The translations under genes and the position numbers were made by a program. Below, in pieces: positions 6,508 through 13,341 of a stretch of 14,753 bases of DNA. This stretch comes from Candidatus Bathyarchaeota archaeon (GTDB taxonomy: Archaea; Thermoproteota; Bathyarchaeia; Bathyarchaeales; Bathycorpusculaceae): positions 1-14,753 of the forward strand of contig DAOVIH010000024.1 in the NCBI GenBank assembly GCA_030673805.1, in the 5' to 3' direction. The notes under the pieces are model-generated. The model searched no databases and was not told the origin of the DNA. It saw only the letters and a list, made by a program, of their open reading frames with translations. Every line of letters starts with the position of its first letter. Within the stretch, counting starts at the first letter, position 1.

Positions 6508-7188
6508 ATGTCACTAATTCCTCAAATTCCCAATCCATATCTTGCTACTGTTGCTCTAGGATTATTGTATGGTACAACATTCTGTACTTCAGCATGTCTC
6601 CCATACATTTCAAGCTATATTGCAAGTATCGGGGCTGGCTTTCGCAAGGGATTAGCGGTAACAGTAATTTTCAATTCGGGTCGCATGACCGCATATGCAA
6701 TTATTGGCGCAGTCACTGGAGTTTTTCATTTGTTTTTGAGCGATGCTTTTCTTCTTTCATATCAAAAGTATATGGCTCTGGTTTTTGGGGTCGTGACAGT
6801 GGCAATAGGCATAAACCTTCTTCTCAAGACAAAAGAGGCTTCTTATGATTGCAGTCCTAGTAATTCCCAGAATTTGGTTTCTGATGAATCAAGCCAAAGA
6901 TTTGACTTCCGAGCTTTTACTCTGGGCCTAACCCGAGGGTTAGTTGTATGTCCTCCTCTTGTAGCGATTCTCCTATACTCCATAACCGCCTATGCCCCAA
7001 TCGATAGCTTTTTCCTTGCTGTTCTATTTGGATTGGGAACAGCATTGTCCCCGCTCTTAATTCTAGGCGGAGTAACCGGGTGGCTACTCAAAAAAGCACC
7101 TCTCTTCGCTAAGTGGATAGCACGTATCGGTGCAGGGATACTGATTTTGCTTGGACTTAGTATGTTGTTCACTGCAGCCGTCACTTAA
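6508..7188 (+). CDS. CcdA/DsbD-like transmembrane thiol-transfer protein
   Basis: This 226-residue protein has about six transmembrane helices and resembles the CcdA / DsbD-beta domain, which moves reducing equivalents across the membrane by thiol exchange. It may also be annotated as a TauE/SafE-like transporter. Cysteines sit where the family needs them: C26 and C30 in the first helix (FCTSACLPY) and C148 opening the second half (GLVVCPPLVAIL), with a proline after each. A hydrophilic loop of about 30 residues (108-136) joins the two three-helix halves. The gene is first in the reductase operon, and its TAA overlaps by one base an ATG for the next frame. It may pass electrons between the cytoplasm and an extracytoplasmic thiol, but its link to the downstream reductase is inferred from context. 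ATG start; no strong Shine-Dalgarno. Confidence 0.8.
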   Translation: MSLIPQIPNPYLATVALGLLYGTTFCTSACLPYISSYIASIGAGFRKGLAVTVIFNSGRMTAYAIIGAVTGVFHLFLSDAFLLSYQKYMALVFGVVTVAIGINLLLKTKEASYDCSPSNSQNLVSDESSQRFDFRAFTLGLTRGLVVCPPLVAILLYSITAYAPIDSFFLAVLFGLGTALSPLLILGGVTGWLLKKAPLFAKWIARIGAGILILLGLSMLFTAAVT

Positions 7189-7217
7189 TGCTGACCTGTA
7201 TTCAAGGGGAAACTAAA

Positions 7218-8426
7218 ATGTATGAAACACTGGCTGAGATCCTCAGAGGAACGGTCACCATAGGCCTAGTACTAGCTGGGCTGCTTGCGATCCTCATTTG
7301 GATCAAAGACAAATCTACGAGGATAAGCTACCTACGGGTTTTCGTACAAGTTGTCTTCACAGTATTGATCTTCATAGGTTTGGTTATTGGCCCCTTCGGG
7401 TTGCCACAGGTTCCACCAGTAGGAAATGCACCAAGGGATGTTTTGATTGGTGGATCTGGCTTCCTGACTCGTGTTCCGGATGGAATTTCGATTCCAGTGC
7501 TGGCTTGCTATTATCCATCTGGAAGAACAGTAACCTGTGCCTTATGGCAGATTCAAGCGTATATTTTCCCTTTCTGGGATCCAGGAGCGGGTTTCACATT
7601 TGACGTTTCTTACATAAACACCGGGGTGCAAAGACTGGCTGTTGTCTTCAGTGTCATCATTGTTATGTCGATTGTTCTGGGCAGGTTCTTCTGCGGCTGG
7701 ATTTGCCCATTTGGCCTATACATGGATTTGATGACGCGCCTAAGAAAAATCTTCAAGAAACGATACCTGAAGCTTTCAGACCGAACCAATACTGGCTTAC
7801 GCCAGCTACGATACATAATAATTGCTGTAGTCCTAATTTTGAGTGTTATTCTAGGTTCTGAAGCCATATTTGGAACTCAACTTGTTCAAGGCACTGAACG
7901 GGGTGGCTATGTTTACTCATATTTTAGTGCCCCCTACTGTCAGGTTTGTCCCATGAGGCCCCTGTGTGTGTTGGTTCTGACAGGTATAGGATCAATGGAC
8001 GCGGAATATGTCTTGAGCACCACAACTGGTGCATTTTATGAAGCAGGATACTACCTCACTTCGTTAAACCTCATCATTCTGGGTCTAGTCACATTTGGGG
8101 CTTTAGCATTTAGACGCTTTTGGTGCAGAATCTGTCCCCTCGGGGCGCTAATAGGTCTCTTTAACAGGTTTCCCCCGTTCAAATGGTTTTCAGCTATTCG
8201 TCTAAACAAGGTTGAAGAAAAATGCACCAAATGCGGCATTTGCAAGCGGGTGTGCCCACCTCAAATAATCGAGGTTTACGAGGAGAAAGGTGGTGACGTA
8301 ACCACTTCTGCCTGCATACTTTGTTTGCGATGTGTTGAGATGTGTCCATACGAAGACTGTCTAAGCCTAGACTTGGCTGGAAAACCAGTTTTCAAATCTC
8401 GAGACTGGCTAAAAGAAGCAGATTAG
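7218..8426 (+). CDS. NapH-like membrane polyferredoxin (4Fe-4S)
   Basis: This 402-residue integral membrane electron carrier resembles NapH, MauN and NosR C-terminal domains. Four or five hydrophobic helices alternate with cysteine motifs: CGWICP (C159, C163), YCQVCP plus a third Cys (C241, C244, C250) and WCRICP (C303, C306). A cytoplasmic C-terminal domain carries two classical [4Fe-4S] sites: C336, C339, C342, C346 (KCTKCGICKRVCPP) and C366, C369, C372, C376 (CILCLRCVEMCP). Such proteins hand electrons between the quinone pool or an outer partner and soluble ferredoxins. The ATG at 7218 is chosen because AAGGGG lies about nine bases before it. The frame opens at an ATG at 7188 overlapping the previous stop, but that start lacks a Shine-Dalgarno. 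The next gene begins 14 bases after the stop. Confidence 0.87.
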   Translation: MYETLAEILRGTVTIGLVLAGLLAILIWIKDKSTRISYLRVFVQVVFTVLIFIGLVIGPFGLPQVPPVGNAPRDVLIGGSGFLTRVPDGISIPVLACYYPSGRTVTCALWQIQAYIFPFWDPGAGFTFDVSYINTGVQRLAVVFSVIIVMSIVLGRFFCGWICPFGLYMDLMTRLRKIFKKRYLKLSDRTNTGLRQLRYIIIAVVLILSVILGSEAIFGTQLVQGTERGGYVYSYFSAPYCQVCPMRPLCVLVLTGIGSMDAEYVLSTTTGAFYEAGYYLTSLNLIILGLVTFGALAFRRFWCRICPLGALIGLFNRFPPFKWFSAIRLNKVEEKCTKCGICKRVCPPQIIEVYEEKGGDVTTSACILCLRCVEMCPYEDCLSLDLAGKPVFKSRDWLKEAD

Positions 8427-8439
8427 ATGAGGAATCTTG

Positions 8440-9774
8440 ATGACTAAAAAATCCATTAGGGAAAAAATGTACGTACCAGAAATTCCCCAAAAAGAGATTG
8501 AAAAACTCAGAAACTCGATAAAACTGAGTTCCAAAAAAGCAATAGCTGACCACATCCAGAGAATGAAGAAGACCTCAGCTAACCGACCCAAAACCATGAA
8601 GTATTTTGATGAAATTGCAGACTTATTTGGTCAACGCGAAAAAGAGCTTCGTGCGGCAAAAGAAGAAGGAAAAAAGGTGATAGGATACCTATGCACGTTC
8701 GCTCCAATCGAACTAATCTTAGCCGCAGATGCTATTCCAGTCCGCGTTAGTTCAGGATGGTATGACGCTTCAAAACTGGGTGACAGAATAGTACCGGTTG
8801 AAGTTTGCCCCATAATAAGATCCACCATTGGCGCCAAAATGATTGACTTATCACCCTACATGGAATTGAGCGATGCCATAATAAGTCCGCTAACATGCGA
8901 TGGAATGACAAAACTAAGCGAAATCCTAAGCGACTATAAGCAAATCTGGACAATGTCTTTTCCAAGAGTCAAAGATACTCCTTCATCTCTGAGTTCTTGG
9001 ACAGAAGAAGTCAAGAATATGAAAGAGAGAATTGAGGAGTTTACGGGAAACAAGATTACGGGAAAGAAATTGAGATCCGCGATAGAACTGATGCAGAGGG
9101 CAACAGGAGCTTTTCGCAGACTGCAAGACCTGAGAAAAGGTCCCCCCGTAATTATGGGCAGGGATGCTATGTTGGTTACCCAAACAAGCACATGGGATGA
9201 CATAAAAAGGTGGACTGAAAAAACCGAAGCATTATGTGATGAACTTGAGAAAAAGGTTCGCGAAAAGAGCTGGGCATGTCCTCAAGACACTTCAAGAATA
9301 CTAATTACTGGCACACCGATGATTTGGCCTGACAACTGGAAACTCCCCGCGTTGATTGAGGAGGCTAGCCCCCAAGGGGTAATTGTAGCTGATGAGCTCT
9401 GTTCAGGTGACAGACTGCTCAATGACCCTGTCGGTGTGGACGAATGGACTATGGACGATATGCTTACTGCAATATCTGAAAGGTATTTAATGGCTTCAAC
9501 TTGTCCATGCTTCACCTCTGAAGATGGAAATGAAGATCGAATCAACTGGTTGTTAACCAAGATTAAAGACTTCAAGATTAACGGTGTAATATATTACGTA
9601 GTTCGTGGTTGTATGCTCTATGCCATGGAATACACTAGGGTCAAACGCGCCTTAGAAAGCATGGACATTCCAATATACTATTTGGATACCGAATATACCC
9701 GGGAAGATGTCGGACAATTGAAGACAAGAGTTGAAGCTTTCTTGGAAATGCTCTCAGCAAGAATTGATTTTTGA
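8440..9774 (+). CDS. 2-hydroxyacyl-CoA dehydratase / benzoyl-CoA reductase-family catalytic subunit (double-cubane-like)
   Basis: This 444-residue protein belongs to the HgdB/BcrC/BzdN family, which uses electrons raised to very low potential by ATP hydrolysis. Family marks are IGYLCTFAPIELILAADAIPV (C85), VEVCPIIRSTIGAK (C123) and SPLTCDGMTKL (C153). C-terminal candidates are DELCSGDR (C321), STCPCF (C355, C357) and VVRGCMLYAMEY (C391). Classical dehydratase subunits hold one cluster with three cysteines; six candidate positions here would suit the [8Fe-9S] double cubane of DCCP proteins. Residues 1-75 are charged and helical. The ATG at 8440 is preferred to an adjacent TTG because GAGGA lies six bases ahead. 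No second catalytic subunit is encoded nearby, so a homodimer is likely. The substrate is unknown; a true benzoyl-CoA reductase would need a partner subunit. Confidence 0.85.
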   Translation: MTKKSIREKMYVPEIPQKEIEKLRNSIKLSSKKAIADHIQRMKKTSANRPKTMKYFDEIADLFGQREKELRAAKEEGKKVIGYLCTFAPIELILAADAIPVRVSSGWYDASKLGDRIVPVEVCPIIRSTIGAKMIDLSPYMELSDAIISPLTCDGMTKLSEILSDYKQIWTMSFPRVKDTPSSLSSWTEEVKNMKERIEEFTGNKITGKKLRSAIELMQRATGAFRRLQDLRKGPPVIMGRDAMLVTQTSTWDDIKRWTEKTEALCDELEKKVREKSWACPQDTSRILITGTPMIWPDNWKLPALIEEASPQGVIVADELCSGDRLLNDPVGVDEWTMDDMLTAISERYLMASTCPCFTSEDGNEDRINWLLTKIKDFKINGVIYYVVRGCMLYAMEYTRVKRALESMDIPIYYLDTEYTREDVGQLKTRVEAFLEMLSARIDF

Positions 9775-10571
9775 CGGTGAGCACTTTGATAACTGCAGGA
9801 ATAGACATGGGCACTCAATCCGTTAAAGTTGTCATCCTCAAAGAAGGCAAAATAATATCGCGAAATCAAGCTTTTTCCGGATTTAATCCTAAGGAAACAG
9901 CTGAGAAGGCCCTTACCGACGCGCTAGAAAATGCTAATGTCCCACGGACGACAATAAATCACATAACAGCCACGGGTTCAGGAGTTGAGATGGCGCCCAA
10001 CTCTGACAGTACAATCAGCATGATGGGCGCTGATGCCAAGGCAGGAGTCTACCTGATTCCTTCGGCCCGAACAATAATCGACGTTGGCGCAGAAGAAGCA
10101 AGGGGAGTCAAATGCGATTCCAAAGGAAGAATGCTCAACTTCGTAGTGAACGAACGATGTGCGGCTGGAGCTGGGGCCTTCATTGAAGCTATGGCCAGAG
10201 CTTTGGAGGTTGAACTAGATGAGATGGGACCGCTTTCTCTGAAGGCAGAACGAGCAAGCCCAATTAATGCTTCATGCGTAATCTTCGGAGAGTCAGATGT
10301 GGTAAGCTTAATCCATCGTCAAGAATCAAAACCTGAAATCGCCAGAGCAATATTTGATGCTATGGCTGACCGAGTCTCCTCAATGGTACATAGACTAGGA
10401 ATCAGTCCGGATGTAGTTCTGATAGGCGGAGTTGCCAAAGACGTCGGTTTTGTGGCGTCTCTGAACCGAACCCTTGGACTTGAGGTTTTGGTCCCTGAAA
10501 ACCCAGAATATACAGGGGCTCTAGGGGCCGCTCTTGTAGCAAACAAACGAGCAGGAGACACCAAGAATTGA
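9771..10571 (+). CDS. ASKHA activator ATPase, BcrD/BzdP type
   Basis: This 266-residue ATPase is of the CoA-dehydratase activator family (BcrD/BzdP/HgdC; acetate kinase-Hsp70 fold). It should couple ATP hydrolysis to electron transfer into the catalytic subunit. The phosphate-1 motif is AGIDMGTQSVKVVIL (9-23), and the adenosine motif includes VLIGGVAKDVGF near 216-227. Two cysteines, C130 (NERCAAGAGAF) and C169 (NASCVIFGESD), are 39 residues apart, the spacing of the subunit-bridging [4Fe-4S] ligands in HgdC. In the phosphate-2 region GAEEAR (106-111) replaces the GGQDxK of HgdC, a change I recall as typical of BcrD/BzdP. It begins with TTG, overlapping the previous stop as TTGA (9771-9774), which implies translational coupling. 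GTG at 9777 is an alternative start. Confidence 0.87.
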   Translation: MTVSTLITAGIDMGTQSVKVVILKEGKIISRNQAFSGFNPKETAEKALTDALENANVPRTTINHITATGSGVEMAPNSDSTISMMGADAKAGVYLIPSARTIIDVGAEEARGVKCDSKGRMLNFVVNERCAAGAGAFIEAMARALEVELDEMGPLSLKAERASPINASCVIFGESDVVSLIHRQESKPEIARAIFDAMADRVSSMVHRLGISPDVVLIGGVAKDVGFVASLNRTLGLEVLVPENPEYTGALGAALVANKRAGDTKN

Positions 10572-11467
10572 AGGTAGTTCAGGAAGGAAAAAAAGAATAC
10601 TGGCGATGGCAAGAATACCAAAAAATCCTCTCCAGCAAAAATTGGGAAAAATCAGATATAATCACTGCTGGAGTTGACGTTGGATCAGTTGGCTCCAAAG
10701 CGGTAGTAATGATCAACGGTGAAGTCTACTCGTGGAGTGTCACCCGAACTGGCTCCAACAGTCCTGACAGCGCCAAAAAAGCTATAGGCTGGGCAATGGA
10801 AGGAACCGGGTTGGAACTGGACGATTTTAAATACATAGTTGGAACTGGATACGGAAGGGTGAATGTTCCAATGGCTAACAAAGCAGTGACCGAGATTGCC
10901 TGCCATGCGAAGGGTGCAAACCACATTTGGGGACCCACCGTAAGAACCATCTTGGACGTGGGAGGTCAAGACATAAAAGCCATACGTTGCGACCAAACCG
11001 GCAGAGTTACCTCTTTTCTCATGAATGACAAATGCGCAGCTGGTACAGGTCGAGGAATGGAAGTGTTCGCTGACCTGTTGCAAATCCCTATTGAGGACAT
11101 AGGCGAAGTATCCTTACGAGTAGATGAGGAGCCAGAACCCGTAAGTTGCACTTGTGTAGCTTTTGCCAAAACCGAGGCCATGGGATTACTCCGCAAGGGC
11201 TGGTCCAAAGAAAAAGTTCTTGCTGCTTACACTAGAGCAATGGCTATTCGAATGTGCGCTCTCCTCAAAAGAGTAGGAATTGAGAAAGACTTTGTCATAA
11301 CAGGGGGCCAATCAAAAAACATCGGCGTAGTCACAAGAATAGAAAAAATTTTAGGCATTAAAAGGCTGCCCATGCCCAACTGGCGCGGTGGGGGCTTAGA
11401 CCCCATGATAGCTGGGGCTTTAGGAGCCGCCATAATCGCTAAAGCTCTCCACGAACGATCAAAATAA
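10568..11467 (+). CDS. ASKHA activator ATPase, BcrA/BzdQ type
   Basis: This 299-residue second activator ATPase is clearly different from its neighbour. A 30-residue N-terminal extension with aromatic residues (YWRWQEY) precedes the phosphate-1 motif TAGVDVGSVGSKAVVMING (33-51). The phosphate-2 region has the complete DVGGQDIKAI (130-139). The cluster ligands are C156 (NDKCAAGTGRGMEV) and C196 (CTCVAFAKTEA; C194 is close by). The adenosine motif is VITGGQSKNIGVV (243-255). Length and motifs match BzdQ and the N-terminal part of BcrA. It should pair with the BcrD/BzdP-like protein around one shared [4Fe-4S] cluster. TTG start overlapping the previous stop as TTGA (10568-10571), with AGGAG at 10553-10557. 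The usual downstream partner of such ATPases, a ferredoxin gene, follows after nine bases. Confidence 0.88.
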   Translation: MKVVQEGKKEYWRWQEYQKILSSKNWEKSDIITAGVDVGSVGSKAVVMINGEVYSWSVTRTGSNSPDSAKKAIGWAMEGTGLELDDFKYIVGTGYGRVNVPMANKAVTEIACHAKGANHIWGPTVRTILDVGGQDIKAIRCDQTGRVTSFLMNDKCAAGTGRGMEVFADLLQIPIEDIGEVSLRVDEEPEPVSCTCVAFAKTEAMGLLRKGWSKEKVLAAYTRAMAIRMCALLKRVGIEKDFVITGGQSKNIGVVTRIEKILGIKRLPMPNWRGGGLDPMIAGALGAAIIAKALHERSK

Positions 11468-11476
11468 ACTTGAGGT

Positions 11477-11773
11477 TTGAAGCAAATCATCACACACTAC
11501 GGTTATAGTGACGCTTCAGGCGAATACTACGTGGTTATCGACACTGCAAAATGTGATGGCTGTGCAGAATGCATAAGACAATGCCCCAAAGCAGCCTTGG
11601 AACTGGTGACTTTACTTGTTGATCTAGAAGACAAAGTTGTTGCGGCGGTATCTGAAGACCATCGAAAGAAAATCAAATACACTTGTTCTTTGTGCAAGCC
11701 AGAAAAAAACCAGACCCCTTGCATGACAGCTTGCAGCCAAAAAGCAATTCGTTGTGTTTGGAACCCAATTTGA
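11477..11773 (+). CDS. 2[4Fe-4S] ferredoxin, probable electron donor of the ATP-dependent reductase
   Basis: This 98-residue soluble electron carrier has two [4Fe-4S] sites. The first motif is classical, C26-x2-C29-x2-C32-x3-C36 followed by Pro. The second is C70-x2-C73-x8-C82-x3-C86, with an eight-residue gap as in Allochromatium-type ferredoxins, a class that to my knowledge includes the benzoyl-CoA reductase ferredoxin of Thauera. The 33 residues between the two motifs, with a beta-rich and charged insert, exceed the roughly 18 of small clostridial ferredoxins. C93 is extra. As the last gene of the operon it is the likely electron donor to the two ATPases, possibly recharged by the membrane polyferredoxin. 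The start is a TTG directly after GAGGT, an unusually short spacing, so the exact start is uncertain. Confidence 0.85.
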   Translation: MKQIITHYGYSDASGEYYVVIDTAKCDGCAECIRQCPKAALELVTLLVDLEDKVVAAVSEDHRKKIKYTCSLCKPEKNQTPCMTACSQKAIRCVWNPI

Positions 11774-11806
11774 GGTATAGCCAGCTAAATCAATGGGTCA
11801 AAAGAG

Positions 11807-11977
11807 CTACCCTTTAAGCTTCTTCACTTCAAGAAGTAGGGTTCTGTGACAACAGCGACATCTTGTCGTTATCAACTCAAAACCATTAAGAATGTCAAAT
11901 CGTCTCTCCTTGAACCGCTTGGATTTAGGGTGCTTGCACAAAGCCTGCTTAGCCCTAGCTGTGGCTTCTTTGTCCAT
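11807..11977 (-). CDS. Small Cys/His-rich basic protein (possible zinc finger)
   Basis: This 56-residue basic protein, from an ATG at 11977, begins MDKEATARAKQALCKHPKSK and contains TRCRCCHRTLLLEVKKLKG at its end. C14 and H16, with C40, C42, C43 and H44, could bind zinc. The middle (KRFKERRFDILNGFELI) is beta-like. The frame continues upstream to a TTG at 12004 that adds nine residues; GGGA seven bases before the ATG favours the shorter form. I do not recognise the family. The plus-strand frames over the same interval look like non-coding shadows, with low-complexity Ser/Leu content. It is convergent with the ferredoxin gene, their stops 33 bases apart. Its relation to the reductase operon is unknown. 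Confidence 0.6.
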   Translation of the reverse strand: MDKEATARAKQALCKHPKSKRFKERRFDILNGFELITTRCRCCHRTLLLEVKKLKG

Positions 11978-12132
11978 TCTCCGTTCCCAAGTAACGGTAG
12001 TCAAGGGACTCTTTCAAATAAGTCTTATGAAAGAATCTTCTATCAGATTCAACCACAGGAACACAAAACTCTCCTTAGAACCACTAGGGTATCCCAATCT
12101 CAGTAGCCTTTAGGTGGCGTTAACACATTACT

Positions 12133-12140
12133 TTTTTATT
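12133..12140 (+). promoter_or_regulatory. Putative TATA box for the flavoprotein gene
   Basis: TTTTTATT lies about 50 bp before the TTG at 12187. A start site near 12162 would leave a leader containing the GAGGT Shine-Dalgarno at 12174-12178. Motif and spacing evidence only. Confidence 0.35.
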
Positions 12141-12186
12141 TTCCCGTTTCCAGAATGTAAAACAAGAATTGTTGAGGTAATGGGCA

Positions 12187-12761
12187 TTGAAGGTTGTTGC
12201 TTTCAACGGTAGTGCAAGAAAGGATGGGAACACCGCCGTTATGATAAGGCGAGTTTTGGAGGTTTTAGAGGAGGAAGGCATTGAGACAGAACTGATCCAG
12301 CTGGCAGGTGAGAGAATATTTGGTTGCAGGGCATGTGGGACTTGCGTTAAAAACAAGAATAAGCAGTGTATTAATGAAGATGACAAGATTAATGCGTACA
12401 TTCGAAAGGTAATAGACGCTGACGGTTTAATCTTGGGGTCTCCGGTCTACTTTTCCATGGTTACTCCAGAGCTTAAGGCGCTTATAGACCGGGTTGGGTA
12501 CGTTTCCAGAGCTAATGGGGATCTGCTAAAAGGAAAGGTCGGAGCCGCGGTTGTTGCAGTTAGACGAGCTGGTGCAATGACAACTTTTGACGCAATTAAC
12601 CATTCTTTTTGATAAGCCAAATGATAGTTCCAGGGTCTTCCTACTGGAACGTTGGAATAGGCGGGAAGAAAGGTGATGTTATTTTCGATAAGGAGGGCAT
12701 GGAAACCATGGAGACTCTTGGAAGAAACATGGCTTGGTTAATCAAGAAAATAAAATCCTGA
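12187..12761 (+). pseudogene. Iron-sulfur flavoprotein (NADPH-dependent FMN reductase family), frameshifted
   Basis: This is a flavodoxin-fold protein of the Isf / FMN-reductase type, an FMN- and [4Fe-4S]-bearing electron carrier in anaerobes. The FMN phosphate loop is GSARKDGNTA (8-17). The compact cluster motif is C47-x2-C50-x2-C53-x7-C61, as in Isf. The FMN-contact loop is SPVYFSMVTPELKALIDR (85-102). The open frame stops at 12610-12612 after 141 codons. The frame one base back continues at once with LISQMIVPGSSYWNVGIG and runs to TGA at 12759-12761, ending MAWLIKKIKS as intact relatives do. A single T missing from the CATTCTTTTTG stretch near 12603-12610 explains the break. It may be a sequencing error, a true mutation or -1 slippage. 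TTG start with GAGGT at 12174-12178. Confidence 0.8.
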
Positions 12762-12931
12762 TCTTTCATTTCAACTGTACTTGATGCATCTTTATGATAC
12801 AAGCTGGCAAGATTTCAGTTTTTGCTTTCTGGTTTTCGCAAGCTTCAAACCTACTATGAGCGCTGAATGTTATAGAGACAGATATTTTACCCTACAAAAC
12901 CTTACGTCTCGACAATTTCTATGATACAAAC

Positions 12932-12939
12932 CTTTATTC
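12932..12939 (+). promoter_or_regulatory. Putative TATA box for the sulfur-transfer cluster
   Basis: The T/A-rich box CTTTATTC begins at 12932, about 40 bp before the GTG at 12973. Transcription starting near 12960 would keep the GGTGAT Shine-Dalgarno at 12963-12968 in a very short leader. Motif evidence only. Confidence 0.35.
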
Positions 12940-12972
12940 TCTCGAACATCATTATTCTTTTCGGTGATTTTT

Positions 12973-13209
12973 GTGGAGACGAAGCCAGACAAAACGTTAG
13001 ATTGTATCGGTTTATTTTGTCCTGTGCCCGTATTCAATACAAGAATGGCTCTTGATGAACTGGAGGTCGGCGAATCCCTAGAGGTCTTGGCGGATGATCC
13101 AGCTGCAGAAGATGACATTAAAAGCTTGGTGAAGAATCTTGAACAAGAGATTTTGGGAATCAAAAAAGAGGGAAATACGGTTCAGATCCTGATAAAGAAG
13201 GTCAAGTAA
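12973..13209 (+). CDS. tusA: TusA-family sulfur carrier
   Basis: This 78-residue protein has the TusA/SirA fold, a small cytoplasmic carrier that holds sulfur as a persulfide and passes it to partners. The signature is LDCIGLFCPVPVFNTRMAL: the cysteine of CPxP (C16) is the sulfur-bearing residue, and C11 lies five positions before it. The rest follows the family pattern, with GESLEVLADDPAAEDDIKSL (the acidic DDPA turn) and the final strand VQILIKKVK. The GTG at 12973 is preferred because GGTGAT lies four bases upstream; an in-frame GTG at 12964 overlaps that Shine-Dalgarno. The IscS-like and IscU genes follow within 1.3 kb on the same strand, so sulfur delivery to cluster assembly is a reasonable inference. 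Confidence 0.9.
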   Translation: METKPDKTLDCIGLFCPVPVFNTRMALDELEVGESLEVLADDPAAEDDIKSLVKNLEQEILGIKKEGNTVQILIKKVK

Positions 13210-13230
13210 CCCGTTTTTGGAGATGTAACT

Positions 13231-13341
13231 ATGCCTGACAAAAAGAAGGTTTTTCACCACAAACACCAAAATTGGGTGGGGCATTCCTTAACCATATTGC
13301 AGTCTGGACTGATTAGTTTCAGTTCTTTTGAAAGGGTGTGA
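13231..13341 (+). CDS. Possible 36-residue peptide between tusA and iscS
   Basis: The peptide begins MPDKKKVFHHKHQNWVGHSL, is basic and His-rich at the start and hydrophobic near the end, and has no recognisable domain. Support comes from a good Shine-Dalgarno, GGAGATG at 13219-13225, five bases before the ATG. Its stop lies 14 bases inside the IscS-like frame, so its translation could feed the ribosome to the TTG start of that gene, which has no Shine-Dalgarno of its own. It might equally be a leader or the eroded start of a lost gene; MPDKKKVF resembles the beginning of DsrE-like proteins often found beside TusA. Confidence 0.35.
   Translation: MPDKKKVFHHKHQNWVGHSLTILQSGLISFSSFERV

Noticed and set aside
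8440..11773. Complete benzoyl-CoA reductase (aromatic degradation) operon
   Set aside because: Only one catalytic subunit is encoded and there is no benzoate-CoA ligase, dienoyl-CoA hydratase or dehydrogenase nearby; the function is left open.
11846..12113. Two overlapping plus-strand frames of 73 and 86 codons
   Set aside because: Ser/Leu-rich, no Shine-Dalgarno and no recognisable motif; the minus-strand Cys/His protein over the same bases is more protein-like.
12793..12929. Direct repeat TATGATACAA at 12793-12802 and 12920-12929
   Set aside because: Only ten AT-rich bases in two copies with no further shared flank; expected by chance in AT-rich intergenic DNA.
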